A stretch of DNA of 36,266 nucleotides from Tissierella pigra (lineage in GTDB: Bacteria > Bacillota > Clostridia > Tissierellales > Tissierellaceae). Below, one piece after another: positions 7,567 to 15,479 of this stretch. The stretch spans positions 1-36,266 of the forward strand of contig NZ_VUNQ01000035.1 of the NCBI RefSeq assembly GCF_009695605.1, given 5' to 3'. The notes under the pieces were generated by a model, which was not told the DNA's origin, made no database searches, and saw nothing but the letters and a program-made list of their open reading frames with translations. Position numbers and translations under genes: made by a program. Every line of letters starts with the position of its first letter. Within the stretch, counting starts at the first letter, position 1.

Positions 7567-8493
7567 ATGAAAAAAATATTGATTTTAATAATGGTTGTAT
7601 CCATATTAACTGCTGTTGTGACAGGATGTGGAAATCCAAGTAAGGAGAATGATACTGGATATAAGGTGGTAGCCACTACTACTTTAGTAGCAGACCTTGT
7701 AAAATCCATTGGAGGAGAATATGTAAATGTTCAAGGGTTAATGGGACCAGGAGTTGACCCTCATTTATATAAAGCCAGTGCAGGAGATGTGAAGCTAATG
7801 CAAAATGCAGATATGGTAGTTTATAATGGTCTTCATTTAGAGGGAAAAATGGGAGAGATATTTGAAAATATAGAAGCTGGTGAGAAAGTAGTTTTAGCAG
7901 TGACACAAGATATAGATGAATCAAATTTTATTGATTTTGTTTCAAGTCCTGGAAGCTTCGACCCTCATATTTGGTTTGATGTAAAGCTTTGGAAGGAAGC
8001 AGCAAAAACTGTGGCAGAAGGACTTAAAGAACTAGATGAAGAACATACAAAGGATTTTGAGAGTAATTTAGAGAAATACTTAGGAGAGCTTAATAAGCTT
8101 GAAGAATATATTAACAAAAGAATAGCTGAAATTCCCGAGGAAAATAGAGTTCTTATAACTGCCCATGATGCTTTTAATTATTTTGGGAATGCTTATGGGT
8201 TTGAAGTTAAGGGGCTACAAGGCATAAGTACTGCTTCAGAAGCAGGGACATCTGATGTTCGTGAATTGGCAAAGTTTATTGTGGAACGAAAGATTAAGGC
8301 AATATTTGTTGAGTCATCAGTGCCACGAAAGAGTATTGAAGCATTGCAAGAAGCTGTTAAGGCTCAGGGATTTGAAGTGGAAATAGGAGGAGAACTATAT
8401 TCTGATTCTACAGGTGATGCAGGAACTGATGATGAAACCTATATAGGAACATTTAAGGCAAATATAGATACAATTATTGATGCCTTAAAATAA
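7567..8493 (+). CDS. Metal ABC transporter substrate-binding lipoprotein (Mn/Zn type)
   Basis: The protein captures divalent metal outside the membrane for the ABC importer encoded next to it. A lipoprotein signal ('ILTAVVTGC', lipid-modified Cys at residue 19) precedes a cluster A-I binding protein of 308 residues. Metal-site motifs of the TroA/PsaA/ZnuA family are present: 'GPGVDPHLYKAS', 'DPHIWFDVKLW', 'LITAHDAFNYFG', 'KAIFVESSVP' and 'DETYIGTFKANIDTI'. The His-rich loop typical of many zinc-specific ZnuA proteins is missing, which with the MntR-type regulator favours manganese. The gene overlaps the end of the repressor transcript and is followed 28 bases later by the ATPase. Confidence 0.92.
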   Translation: MKKILILIMVVSILTAVVTGCGNPSKENDTGYKVVATTTLVADLVKSIGGEYVNVQGLMGPGVDPHLYKASAGDVKLMQNADMVVYNGLHLEGKMGEIFENIEAGEKVVLAVTQDIDESNFIDFVSSPGSFDPHIWFDVKLWKEAAKTVAEGLKELDEEHTKDFESNLEKYLGELNKLEEYINKRIAEIPEENRVLITAHDAFNYFGNAYGFEVKGLQGISTASEAGTSDVRELAKFIVERKIKAIFVESSVPRKSIEALQEAVKAQGFEVEIGGELYSDSTGDAGTDDETYIGTFKANIDTIIDALK

Positions 8494-8521
8494 TTGAATA
8501 ATTGGCAAGGAGGAATGAAAT

Positions 8522-9256
8522 ATGAATCTTGATTATATAATAGAGGTCGAAGATATGACAGTTGCCTATGAAGCAAAGCCCGTTTTATGGGACGTTGATC
8601 TTAATATACCAAAATCCATTTTAATGGCAGTAGTAGGACCTAACGGAGCAGGAAAGTCAACATTAATAAAGGCTATGTTGGATTTAATAAAGCCAGTATC
8701 AGGAAATGTATTATTTAATGGGGCATCTTATAAGTCCCAAAGAAAACATATAGGATATGTACCCCAGTCTGAATCTGTAGACTGGGACTTTCCTACAAAT
8801 GTTTTAGATGTAGTTCTTATGGGGAGATATGGGGAAATAGGATGGATAAAACGACCTAAGGAAGAAGATAAGAAAAAGGCAAGAGAAGCCTTAGAAAAGG
8901 TAAATATGATAGAATTTGCAGATAGACAAATATCACAGCTATCTGGAGGACAGCAGCAGAGAGTATTTCTTGCAAGGGCATTGGTTCAAGATGCAGATAT
9001 ATACTTTATGGATGAGCCATTTAAAGGTGTAGATGCTAAGACTGAAAAGGCTATAATATCCATTTTAAAGGAATTGAAGGAAAGGGGAAAGACCATAATA
9101 GTTGTTCACCATGATCTTCAAACTGTGGAAGAGTATTTTGATTGGGTGGTATTATTAAATACTCAGATTATAGCCAGTGGACCTGTTAGTGAAGTATTTA
9201 CAGATGAAAATCTAAGAAAGACTTATAGAAGTACAGGGCAAATTTTAAAGAGGTAG
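8522..9256 (+). CDS. Metal ABC transporter ATP-binding protein
   Basis: The ATPase of the Mn/Zn importer. At 244 residues it has a complete nucleotide-binding domain: Walker A 'GPNGAGKST', Q-loop 'GYVPQSESVDWDFP', signature 'LSGGQQQR', Walker B 'DIYFMDEPFKGVD' and switch histidine 'VVHHDL'. The 'VDWDFP' stretch after the Q-loop is typical of the metal (ABC-3 partner) subfamily. AAGGAGG precedes the start. The stop codon directly abuts the GTG of the first permease, so translation is probably coupled. Confidence 0.95.
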   Translation: MNLDYIIEVEDMTVAYEAKPVLWDVDLNIPKSILMAVVGPNGAGKSTLIKAMLDLIKPVSGNVLFNGASYKSQRKHIGYVPQSESVDWDFPTNVLDVVLMGRYGEIGWIKRPKEEDKKKAREALEKVNMIEFADRQISQLSGGQQQRVFLARALVQDADIYFMDEPFKGVDAKTEKAIISILKELKERGKTIIVVHHDLQTVEEYFDWVVLLNTQIIASGPVSEVFTDENLRKTYRSTGQILKR

Positions 9257-10393
9257 GTGAGAAAGTTGTTAGATATGATATTAACAGATTATACTTTACA
9301 GATTGTATCCCTAGGCTCTGCACTTCTGGGGATAATATCAGGGGTTTTGGGAAGCTTTGCTGTTATAAGGAAGGAAAGTTTATTGGGAGATGCGGTTTCT
9401 CACTCTGCCTTACCAGGAATTGCATTGGCATTTTTAATGACTCAAAGTAAAAGAACAGAGATACTTCTTTTAGGAGCTTTGATTTCAGGATTACTATCTA
9501 CATTTATTATTCTTTCCATAGTGAAGTATTCAAGAATTAAATTTGATAGTGCCTTGGCATTGATACTATCGGTATTCTTTGGAGGTGGCATTGTTCTTTT
9601 AACTTATATTCAAAAAATACCAAATGCAAATCAAGCAGGTTTAGAAAATTTCATCTTTGGTCAGGCATCTACTCTATTAAAGAGAGATATACAAATAATG
9701 GGTATATTGGGAGTGGTTTTAATAACTTTGATTGTCATATTCTGGAAAGAATTTAAAATAGTCTCATTTGATAGCGATTTTGCTGAAAGTCTTGGCTTTT
9801 CTACCAAAAAAATAACTACATTACTTTTTATTATGATAGTAACAGCTATTATTATAGGCTTGCAAACTGTAGGAGTTATCTTAATGAGTGCCATGCTTAC
9901 AGCCCCAGCTGTAGCTGCTAGGCAGTGGACAGATAAATTATCTGTTATGGTAGTTTTATCGGCTCTATTTGGAGCTGTATCAGGAGTTATTGGTACTATA
10001 TTAAGCTCTTTAGTTTCAAAATTACCTACTGGTCCAATGATAGTAATCGTTATAAGTATAATAGTAATTTTTAGTTTATGTTTTGCACCTAATAGAGGTT
10101 TGATATGGAAATATTTTAGAAATAGAAAGAAGGAAAGGACCATAAATGAAGACCAGGTTCTAGTGAATCTCTATCGTTTAGCTATGAATCATGAAGATTT
10201 GAATCATAGTCACAATATCTCTATAATAAAACCAGATAAATCTATGACTGTAAAATCAGCAAAAGAACTTACAAAGAAACTAGAATCCTTAGGAAGTAGA
10301 GGTCTTGCTAAGAAGGATTACTTCAATAAATGGGCAATTACTGAAAAGGGATTAGAATATGTGGAAAATTATTTTAAAAAGGAGGAGTTATAG
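9257..10393 (+). CDS. Metal ABC transporter permease (ABC-3 family) with winged-helix-like tail
   Basis: A membrane subunit of the Mn/Zn importer. The first ~290 residues contain the 8-9 hydrophobic helices of an ABC-3 permease, including 'LLGDAVSHSALPGIALAF' and 'GLQTVGVILMSAMLTAPAVAARQW'. The last ~85 residues are soluble and unusual for the plain ABC-3 fold. They read like the N-terminal winged helix of a DtxR protein ('SAKELTKKLESLGSRGLAKK', then 'KWAITEKGLEYVENYF'), but lack a metal-binding domain. It starts at GTG 9257 behind AAGAGG, abutting the ATPase stop. The second permease follows without a spacer. The role of the tail is unknown; a regulatory or structural job is possible. Confidence 0.9.
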   Translation: MRKLLDMILTDYTLQIVSLGSALLGIISGVLGSFAVIRKESLLGDAVSHSALPGIALAFLMTQSKRTEILLLGALISGLLSTFIILSIVKYSRIKFDSALALILSVFFGGGIVLLTYIQKIPNANQAGLENFIFGQASTLLKRDIQIMGILGVVLITLIVIFWKEFKIVSFDSDFAESLGFSTKKITTLLFIMIVTAIIIGLQTVGVILMSAMLTAPAVAARQWTDKLSVMVVLSALFGAVSGVIGTILSSLVSKLPTGPMIVIVISIIVIFSLCFAPNRGLIWKYFRNRKKERTINEDQVLVNLYRLAMNHEDLNHSHNISIIKPDKSMTVKSAKELTKKLESLGSRGLAKKDYFNKWAITEKGLEYVENYFKKEEL

Positions 10394-11515
10394 ATGTCAC
10401 CACAAATGGAAATTCAAATCATAGCAGTTATAGTGGCAGTAGCGTGCTCCCTCCCAGGTGTATTTTTAGTTCTTAGAAAAATGTCTATGATGTCAGATGC
10501 TATAACCCATACGATTTTATTAGGAATAGTAATTGGATTTTTTATGGTAAATAGTTTAACCTCTCCTTTTCTAATAGTAGGAGCTGCTTTAATGGGAGTT
10601 ATTACTGTATTTTTAACAGAGATGTTAAATAATACTAAACTAGTATCTGAAGATTCGGCAATAGGAATAGTATTTCCTTTGCTTTTTAGTATAGCCATAG
10701 TAATTATATCTAAGTATGCTAGTTCGGTTCATTTAGATACAGACTCTGTGTTATTAGGAGAGCTTGCCTTTGCACCTTTCAACCGTATGAAGGTATTTGG
10801 AATAGATATAGGGGCGAAGGCAATTTATTCCATGGGAGGTATTTTAATAATAAATCTTTTATTTGTAATAATATTCTTTAAAGAGCTTAAAATAGCAACA
10901 TTCGATCCTGCATTAGCAACTGTTTTAGGATTTTCACCTGCTTTGATACATTATAGTTTGATGACCATAGTCTCAATAACTGCTGTTGGAGCTTTTGAAT
11001 CTGTAGGATCTATTCTAGTAATTGCTTTTATGATAGGTTCTCCAGTTACAGCATATCTAATTACAGATAATCTAAAAAGTATGATTATTTTAAGTGGATT
11101 GATTGGTGGATTAAATGGAATTTTAGGATACCAATTGGCTTCCTTTTTAGATGTTTCCATAGCAGGCTCTATGGCAGTTATGACAGGAGTAGTATTCTTG
11201 TTGGTCTTTATATTTTCACCTAGCAGAGGATTATTAACTATTGTTAGTCGAAGAAAACGACAAAAAATAGAATTTGCAGGAAAATCTTTAATGTTTCATA
11301 TATATAACCATGAAGGTAAAGAGGAGGAGGCTTTAGAGAGTGGGATTTATACCATTAAGGAGCATCTACAATGGAATGAGAAATTTTTGAAATTAATAAT
11401 AAAAGAACTTAAAGATAAGGAGAAAATCTATATAAAAGATGATATAATAAAACTAACTGAATCAGGTAGAGAATATGCTATAAAAAGCTATGAGGAAATA
11501 GTATCTGGATTCTAA
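10394..11515 (+). CDS. Second metal ABC transporter permease (ABC-3 family) with winged-helix-like tail
   Basis: The partner permease, 373 residues. The ABC-3 membrane core (about 1-285) contains 'MMSDAITHTILLGIVIGF' and 'AFESVGSILVIAFMIGSPVTAYLI'. A soluble tail of ~85 residues is again winged-helix-like: 'YTIKEHLQWNEKFLKLIIKELKDKEKIYI' followed by 'IIKLTESGREYAIKSYEEI'. It is clearly related in plan to the tail of the first permease but diverged in sequence. Two different permeases suggest a heterodimeric channel, as in MntCD-type systems. It is the last gene of the mntR-led operon; dihydrofolate reductase follows 34 bases on with its own ribosome binding site. Confidence 0.9.
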   Translation: MSPQMEIQIIAVIVAVACSLPGVFLVLRKMSMMSDAITHTILLGIVIGFFMVNSLTSPFLIVGAALMGVITVFLTEMLNNTKLVSEDSAIGIVFPLLFSIAIVIISKYASSVHLDTDSVLLGELAFAPFNRMKVFGIDIGAKAIYSMGGILIINLLFVIIFFKELKIATFDPALATVLGFSPALIHYSLMTIVSITAVGAFESVGSILVIAFMIGSPVTAYLITDNLKSMIILSGLIGGLNGILGYQLASFLDVSIAGSMAVMTGVVFLLVFIFSPSRGLLTIVSRRKRQKIEFAGKSLMFHIYNHEGKEEEALESGIYTIKEHLQWNEKFLKLIIKELKDKEKIYIKDDIIKLTESGREYAIKSYEEIVSGF

Positions 11516-11549
11516 AATAAAACTATATAATAAATTTGCAGGAGGCTAT

Positions 11550-12053
11550 ATGATTTTAATTTTTGCAGTAGATAATAATTGGAACATTGGATATGACGGA
11601 GATATGCTATATAAAATATCAGAAGACTTAAAGCGATTTCGACGACTTACAGAGGGAAATATTATTATAATGGGAAGAAAAACATTTGAGTCTTTACCAG
11701 ATAAAAAGCCATTGCCTAATAGGATAAATATTGTAATAACTAGAGATAAGAACTATAAAGCTGAAGGTGCAACTGTGATTAATTCTTTAGAAGACTTATT
11801 TCCATTGCTAGAGGAATTAAACCCTAATAATGACATGGAGAATTTCATAATAGGGGGAGGGGAAATTGTTAAACAAACCATTTCCTATTGCAATAAAGCG
11901 TATATAACTAAAATATTTAACTCCTTTGAAGGAGCAGATACCTTCATACCAAACTTAGACTTATTAGATGATTGGAAAATAGTAAAAGAATCAGAAATAG
12001 ATAGACAAGATGACTTAGAATATAAATATGTAGACTATATTAGAGTTAAATAA
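11550..12053 (+). CDS. folA: Dihydrofolate reductase
   Basis: Reduces dihydrofolate to tetrahydrofolate with NADPH. The 167 residues are the normal length. Motifs include 'VDNNWNIGYDGDMLY', which is the substrate-loop region with 'NIGY' at the place usually read as 'AIGK/GIG', then 'FRRLTEGNIIIMGRKTFESL' and 'LPNRINIVITRD'. 'MENFIIGGGEIVKQ' supplies the NADPH-binding GG, followed by 'YITKIFNSFEGADTFIPNLD'. GCAGGAGG precedes the start. The gene follows the metal transporter by 34 bases and may be read from it. Thymidylate synthase is not adjacent. Immediately after the stop lies a decayed transposon end. Confidence 0.93.
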   Translation: MILIFAVDNNWNIGYDGDMLYKISEDLKRFRRLTEGNIIIMGRKTFESLPDKKPLPNRINIVITRDKNYKAEGATVINSLEDLFPLLEELNPNNDMENFIIGGGEIVKQTISYCNKAYITKIFNSFEGADTFIPNLDLLDDWKIVKESEIDRQDDLEYKYVDYIRVK

Positions 12054-12056
12054 ATA

Positions 12057-12137
12057 TTCCCAGCGGAACAAGTTTGTTTAGGCTCTAAAGGTGGAACTGA
12101 CCTTGAATACAATATAAGAACTTCTATATTGGCATAA
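12057..12137 (+). pseudogene. 3' remnant of a TnpB (IS200/IS605-type) gene
   Basis: Between the folA stop and TAA 12135-12137, one frame stays open without a start codon. It encodes 26 residues ending 'GTDLEYNIRTSILA', which resembles the C-terminal end of clostridial TnpB proteins as I remember them. A stable hairpin follows 43 bases later, in the position of an IS605-type right end. No other part of the transposon is left. Recognition rests on a short match, so confidence is moderate. Confidence 0.45.
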
Positions 12138-12180
12138 CTTATTAAATACATCGGGTATTTACTAAGTTGATGTTATCCAT

Positions 12181-12202
12181 CTCCCATCTAAGAAGATGGG
12201 AG
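12181..12202 (+). mobile_element. Right-end hairpin of a decayed IS200/IS605-type element
   Basis: CTCCCATCT-aaga-AGATGGGAG is a perfect 9-bp hairpin placed just after the TnpB remnant. IS200/IS605 elements have subterminal hairpins recognised by TnpA rather than inverted terminal repeats. No TnpA gene or left end is present, so this is a relic. It also explains the open frame that runs into the next gene from upstream. Confidence 0.5.
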
Positions 12203-12289
12203 AATTACATATTAGAGATTAAATATATTAACAAGTTATTATGCTCAAACTTTTTTATAAAATTAAAAGTAAATATATGGGGGATGATT

Positions 12290-13468
12290 ATGGAGTATAA
12301 CTGCAGGATAACTAAAAAAGAAATAATAAGAAGAAATCTAGGTTTGCTTATAGACTATAAGACTTTAATTGCAGTTATATTTTTAGTTATAGGATATCTA
12401 GTAAAACCCCTTAAATTTATTTTTTTATTAGGTATTTCCTATTTTATCTTATATTTAATATTCATAATTAAATCATTACTAAGTAAGCAGAAAATTATAT
12501 CCTTAGATTTTATAATTGGAGAAGATGAGCTAATAGTTAAAGTAAAGAATCAACAATTAATATTTCCTTTTAGAGATATAAAAAAGATAAAGGAAAATAG
12601 CCATGGTCTAATAATTAAGATGAATAGAAAATCAGAAGCGACATTAAGGACATTTGAAATACCATATGATTTAGAGGACAAGCATATAGGATTTATAAAA
12701 GAATTAAAGTATAGATATGAGAGTTATAAACCAAAGGACAAAGCAGAGGAAAGCTTTGAAAATGCCATAGTAGCATTTAAACTGAGTCCTAAAAAAGAAG
12801 TAATTAGATATATTAAATATTCTAAGAGAATTTATTTTAATATACTTCTTTCAGGTGTTTGTCTTTTTATTTCAATAATGTTAATAGATAGCAAACCATT
12901 GGCTGGTATTACTTTGATATTTTTAGCCATAATGTCTTGGGTTGGATATTATATTGATTATAGAATGAAAAGCTTAAGAAATCCTTTAATATGCTCAATT
13001 GAAAGATTAGATAATGAGAGTTTTGAAATTAAAGGAAATACATTTAAAAGTATTGTAAATATAAAGGATGTAAAGCTTTTAAATATAAATCATAAGGAAT
13101 ACATTATTAAGGTTGAAGACATAACAAATGAATCATATGCTTTTACTGAAAAAGAAATAATAGCTGGAGATATTGATAATCTTGTTAAAGTCATAGGCGA
13201 ATCCTATATAAAATTGAGAAGTGAAAAACTGCCAATATTATCTATGATATCTGCAATCATTAGTATTCTATGGATGCCAATGGTTCTTACTCCTTTGGGT
13301 ACAAAAATATCTTTATATCTTCATTTTACATTCTTTATAATTTCATTGATCCTTGCAATTATTGGATTGACTAAGAAAAACATAATAAAAAGATTTATTT
13401 ATGTGACTTTGTTTTTAGACTTACTATTATTAATATTTTATATCCATGTAATCAGTAAGATATTATAA
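12290..13468 (+). CDS. Membrane protein with two TM-hairpin/PH-like units, function unknown
   Basis: I do not recognise a named family. The 392-residue product shows an internal duplication. Unit 1 (about 1-150) and unit 2 (about 165-305) each begin with a 'KKE(I/V)IRxxxx' stretch. Each then has two hydrophobic helices and a ~90-residue soluble, beta-rich segment resembling bacterial PH/YcxB domains. A further four or so helices close the protein. The frame is open back to 12167, but that part runs through the IS relic. ATG 12290 is preferred because GGGGG lies six bases before it. The neighbouring gene at 13516 encodes a single YcxB-like unit, so the two may work together in the membrane. 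Confidence 0.65.
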   Translation: MEYNCRITKKEIIRRNLGLLIDYKTLIAVIFLVIGYLVKPLKFIFLLGISYFILYLIFIIKSLLSKQKIISLDFIIGEDELIVKVKNQQLIFPFRDIKKIKENSHGLIIKMNRKSEATLRTFEIPYDLEDKHIGFIKELKYRYESYKPKDKAEESFENAIVAFKLSPKKEVIRYIKYSKRIYFNILLSGVCLFISIMLIDSKPLAGITLIFLAIMSWVGYYIDYRMKSLRNPLICSIERLDNESFEIKGNTFKSIVNIKDVKLLNINHKEYIIKVEDITNESYAFTEKEIIAGDIDNLVKVIGESYIKLRSEKLPILSMISAIISILWMPMVLTPLGTKISLYLHFTFFIISLILAIIGLTKKNIIKRFIYVTLFLDLLLLIFYIHVISKIL

Positions 13469-13515
13469 AGATTTTATATATTGAGATAAAATGATAGAAA
13501 AGTTAGGGGGAAGAC

Positions 13516-14043
13516 ATGGCTAACAAATTATTTACAGTGAAAACTCGTATGACAAAAGAAGATTATCATAAATTTTTATATGTGGCAACATTTCGAAGGA
13601 ACAAAGTAATAATTCCTTTTATAATTATATTAGCTGCTTTAATGGCTGCATTACTTGCCTTTGATGATAGGGAATTTAATATAATAAGGTTTTTTATGCT
13701 TTGGATTCTACTTGCATTAGTTTCCTTTAGCACAATGATTTTTAAGGTTGAAAGGAGAACTAAACAAAGAATAAAAACTGATAATACAGGAGTATTTGAC
13801 TCTCAAGATATATTAGATTTTCATGATGATTTTTTAATTGTAAAAAATACAGCAATTGAAGGTCAATCTAAAATTAAATATGACCAATTTTATCAGGTAC
13901 TTGAGTCGAAGGACTATTTCATAAACTATTTTAATATGAATCAGGCATCTTTAATAAGAAAGAAGGATATGGATGAAGAAGCTATTAAAAAGTTGAGAAA
14001 TCTATATGAAAAACAAATGGGAAATAAGTATAAGAAGATCTAA
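13516..14043 (+). CDS. YcxB-like membrane protein
   Basis: A 175-residue protein. A short N-terminal segment ('TKEDYHKFLYVATFRRNK') leads into two hydrophobic helices (about residues 32-50 and 58-77). A soluble beta-rich C-terminal part follows, with 'ILDFHDDFLIVKNTAIEGQSKIKYDQFYQVLESKDYFINYFNMNQASLIRK' spread over residues 97-150. This order, and the 'KYDQFYQVLESKDYF...A.LIRKKD' pattern, are typical of YcxB-like proteins, whose function is not known. AGGGGGAAG precedes the start. It lies 47 bases after the duplicated TM/PH protein and ends at a bidirectional terminator. Confidence 0.75.
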   Translation: MANKLFTVKTRMTKEDYHKFLYVATFRRNKVIIPFIIILAALMAALLAFDDREFNIIRFFMLWILLALVSFSTMIFKVERRTKQRIKTDNTGVFDSQDILDFHDDFLIVKNTAIEGQSKIKYDQFYQVLESKDYFINYFNMNQASLIRKKDMDEEAIKKLRNLYEKQMGNKYKKI

Positions 14044-14153
14044 AAATAAAGAGGATATAAGATGATATGATACTTCCAAAGTAGACAATCTAATTAATTT
14101 AATATTATTACAAAAATAAAGTGTTTTACAATATAAATGTAACTGAATATAAG

Positions 14154-14188
14154 AAAGACAGAGGAAGATAAATATCCTCTGTCTTTTT
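14154..14188. terminator. Bidirectional terminator
   Basis: A 12-bp stem (14154-14165 with 14175-14186, AAAGACAGAGGA/TCCTCTGTCTTT) is flanked by A and T runs. It serves the YcxB-like gene from the left and the CofE-like gene from the right. The stem sequence is nearly the same as the terminator at 22853-22882. Confidence 0.85.
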
Positions 14189-14191
14189 GAC

Positions 14192-15382
14192 CTATTTTAT
14201 ATATTTATCAAAATATCCTTGGATATAAACTATAGGAGTTCCCTTGTCTCCACTACCAGAGGTTAAATCTGAAAGGGAGCCTATTAAATCAGTAAGTCTT
14301 CTAGGAGTAGTTCCTAGAGAATCCATACCTTCAGTAAAAGAGGATTCTTTACTTTCAATATACTTAGATATGGCTGATTTTAATTCATCTCCTTGTAAAT
14401 CGGCAAATTTATCATCTGCTAAATATTTTAATTTTACTTCTGAAGGAGTTCCTTCTAAGCCAGAAGTATAAGCAGGAGAAACTACAGGGTCTGCCAATTC
14501 CCAAATTTTTCCTACAGGGTCTTTAAAGGCACCATCTCCATAAATCATTACTTCAACGGTTTTACCTGTTTTTTCTTTGATGGATTCTTGGATTTTATCT
14601 ACAACAGGCTGACAATCCCTAGGGAATAATTTTATTTTGTTTTCTGTTGATTTATTGGAGCCAAGTAAACCATATTTTTCATTATATCCACTGCCATTTA
14701 TAGATGAAGTTAAAATATCATCAAGTCCATAAATGTTTTCTCCTCCATTTTCCTTTAACAATCTTTTAGTTCTAAATCTAGTATGAATATCACATACAAT
14801 TACATTTTTAGTATAATCTAAAATAGTTTTTGGATTGTTGGAGAAAATTATTTCACAATCAGTTTCATATTCAGCAATTATGGATTTATAATATTCGATG
14901 TAATCTACATTAGTAAAAGGGTGTAAAGTATAGCCAAAATGTTTTCTAAATTCTTTTTCACTTAATACATCTGTCCAAGGATTTACTCCAGTCATATCAA
15001 ATGTGTCTATATCTACTAAATGATTTCCAACCTCATCTGAGGGGTAGCTTAACATTAGTACTATTTTATTTACTCCTTTAGCAATGCCTCTTAATATGGT
15101 GGCAAAACGATTACGACTTAAAATAGGGAATATTACACCAATGGTTTTATCTCCAAATTTCTCCTTAATATCTTCTGCAATATCATCAATATGGGCATAA
15201 TTTCCTTGAGCACGAGCAACGAGAGATTCTGTTATGGCAATTATATCTTTATCTTGAATTGTAAAATTTTCTATTTTGGAAGCTTTGATTACAGAGTCCA
15301 CTGCTATGTCGATGATATTATCTCCTTCTTTAATAATGGGTGTTCTTAAACCTCTAATAACAGTTCCTACTACTCTTTCCAT
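14192..15382 (-). CDS. CofE-like protein (coenzyme F420-0:L-glutamate ligase family)
   Basis: In methanogens and actinobacteria this family adds glutamate to coenzyme F420-0. This 396-residue homologue has the family features: 'TPIIKEGDNIIDIAVDSV', 'IQDKDIIAITESLVARAQGNY', 'IFPILSRNRFATILRGIAKG', a 'VEVMIYGDGAFKDP' metal-site region and 'ADPVVSPAYTSGLEGTPSEVKLKYLAD'. It is longer than archaeal CofE (~250 residues). No other F420 gene is in the window, and fermenting Firmicutes are not known to make F420, so a different acceptor is likely. AGGAG precedes the start. It diverges from a LysR gene that probably controls it. Family assignment is good; substrate is open. Confidence 0.8.
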   Translation of the reverse strand: MERVVGTVIRGLRTPIIKEGDNIIDIAVDSVIKASKIENFTIQDKDIIAITESLVARAQGNYAHIDDIAEDIKEKFGDKTIGVIFPILSRNRFATILRGIAKGVNKIVLMLSYPSDEVGNHLVDIDTFDMTGVNPWTDVLSEKEFRKHFGYTLHPFTNVDYIEYYKSIIAEYETDCEIIFSNNPKTILDYTKNVIVCDIHTRFRTKRLLKENGGENIYGLDDILTSSINGSGYNEKYGLLGSNKSTENKIKLFPRDCQPVVDKIQESIKEKTGKTVEVMIYGDGAFKDPVGKIWELADPVVSPAYTSGLEGTPSEVKLKYLADDKFADLQGDELKSAISKYIESKESSFTEGMDSLGTTPRRLTDLIGSLSDLTSGSGDKGTPIVYIQGYFDKYIK

Positions 15383-15479
15383 TTATATCGCTCCTTTCAT
15401 ATCCTACAATTTTAATATATAATATTTTCAGGTATAAGTAAAATAGGTATATGATATAATAGGCATAAGGAGTGGTTAT
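15383..15479. promoter_or_regulatory. Divergent promoter region between CofE-like and lysR genes
   Basis: This 97-base gap holds a TATAAT at 15455-15460, suited as the -10 of the LysR gene. It also holds a direct repeat, AGGTATA, at 15430-15436 and 15445-15451. LysR proteins often bind between divergent genes and autoregulate; the repeat is a candidate site. No clear -35 is visible. Confidence 0.4.

Noticed and set aside
9661-10143. Antisense open frame of 160 codons inside the first permease gene
   Set aside because: Complement of a permease coding region with an Ile/Thr/Lys-rich shadow composition and no family motif.
12167-12289. Upstream extension of the 12290 gene to an ATG at 12167
   Set aside because: The extension translates the transposon hairpin and has no ribosome binding site at 12167; GGGGG before 12290 fits a start better.
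14192-15382. Evidence that the organism makes coenzyme F420
   Set aside because: A single CofE-like gene is not enough; no cofC, cofD or F0 synthase gene is present in the window.
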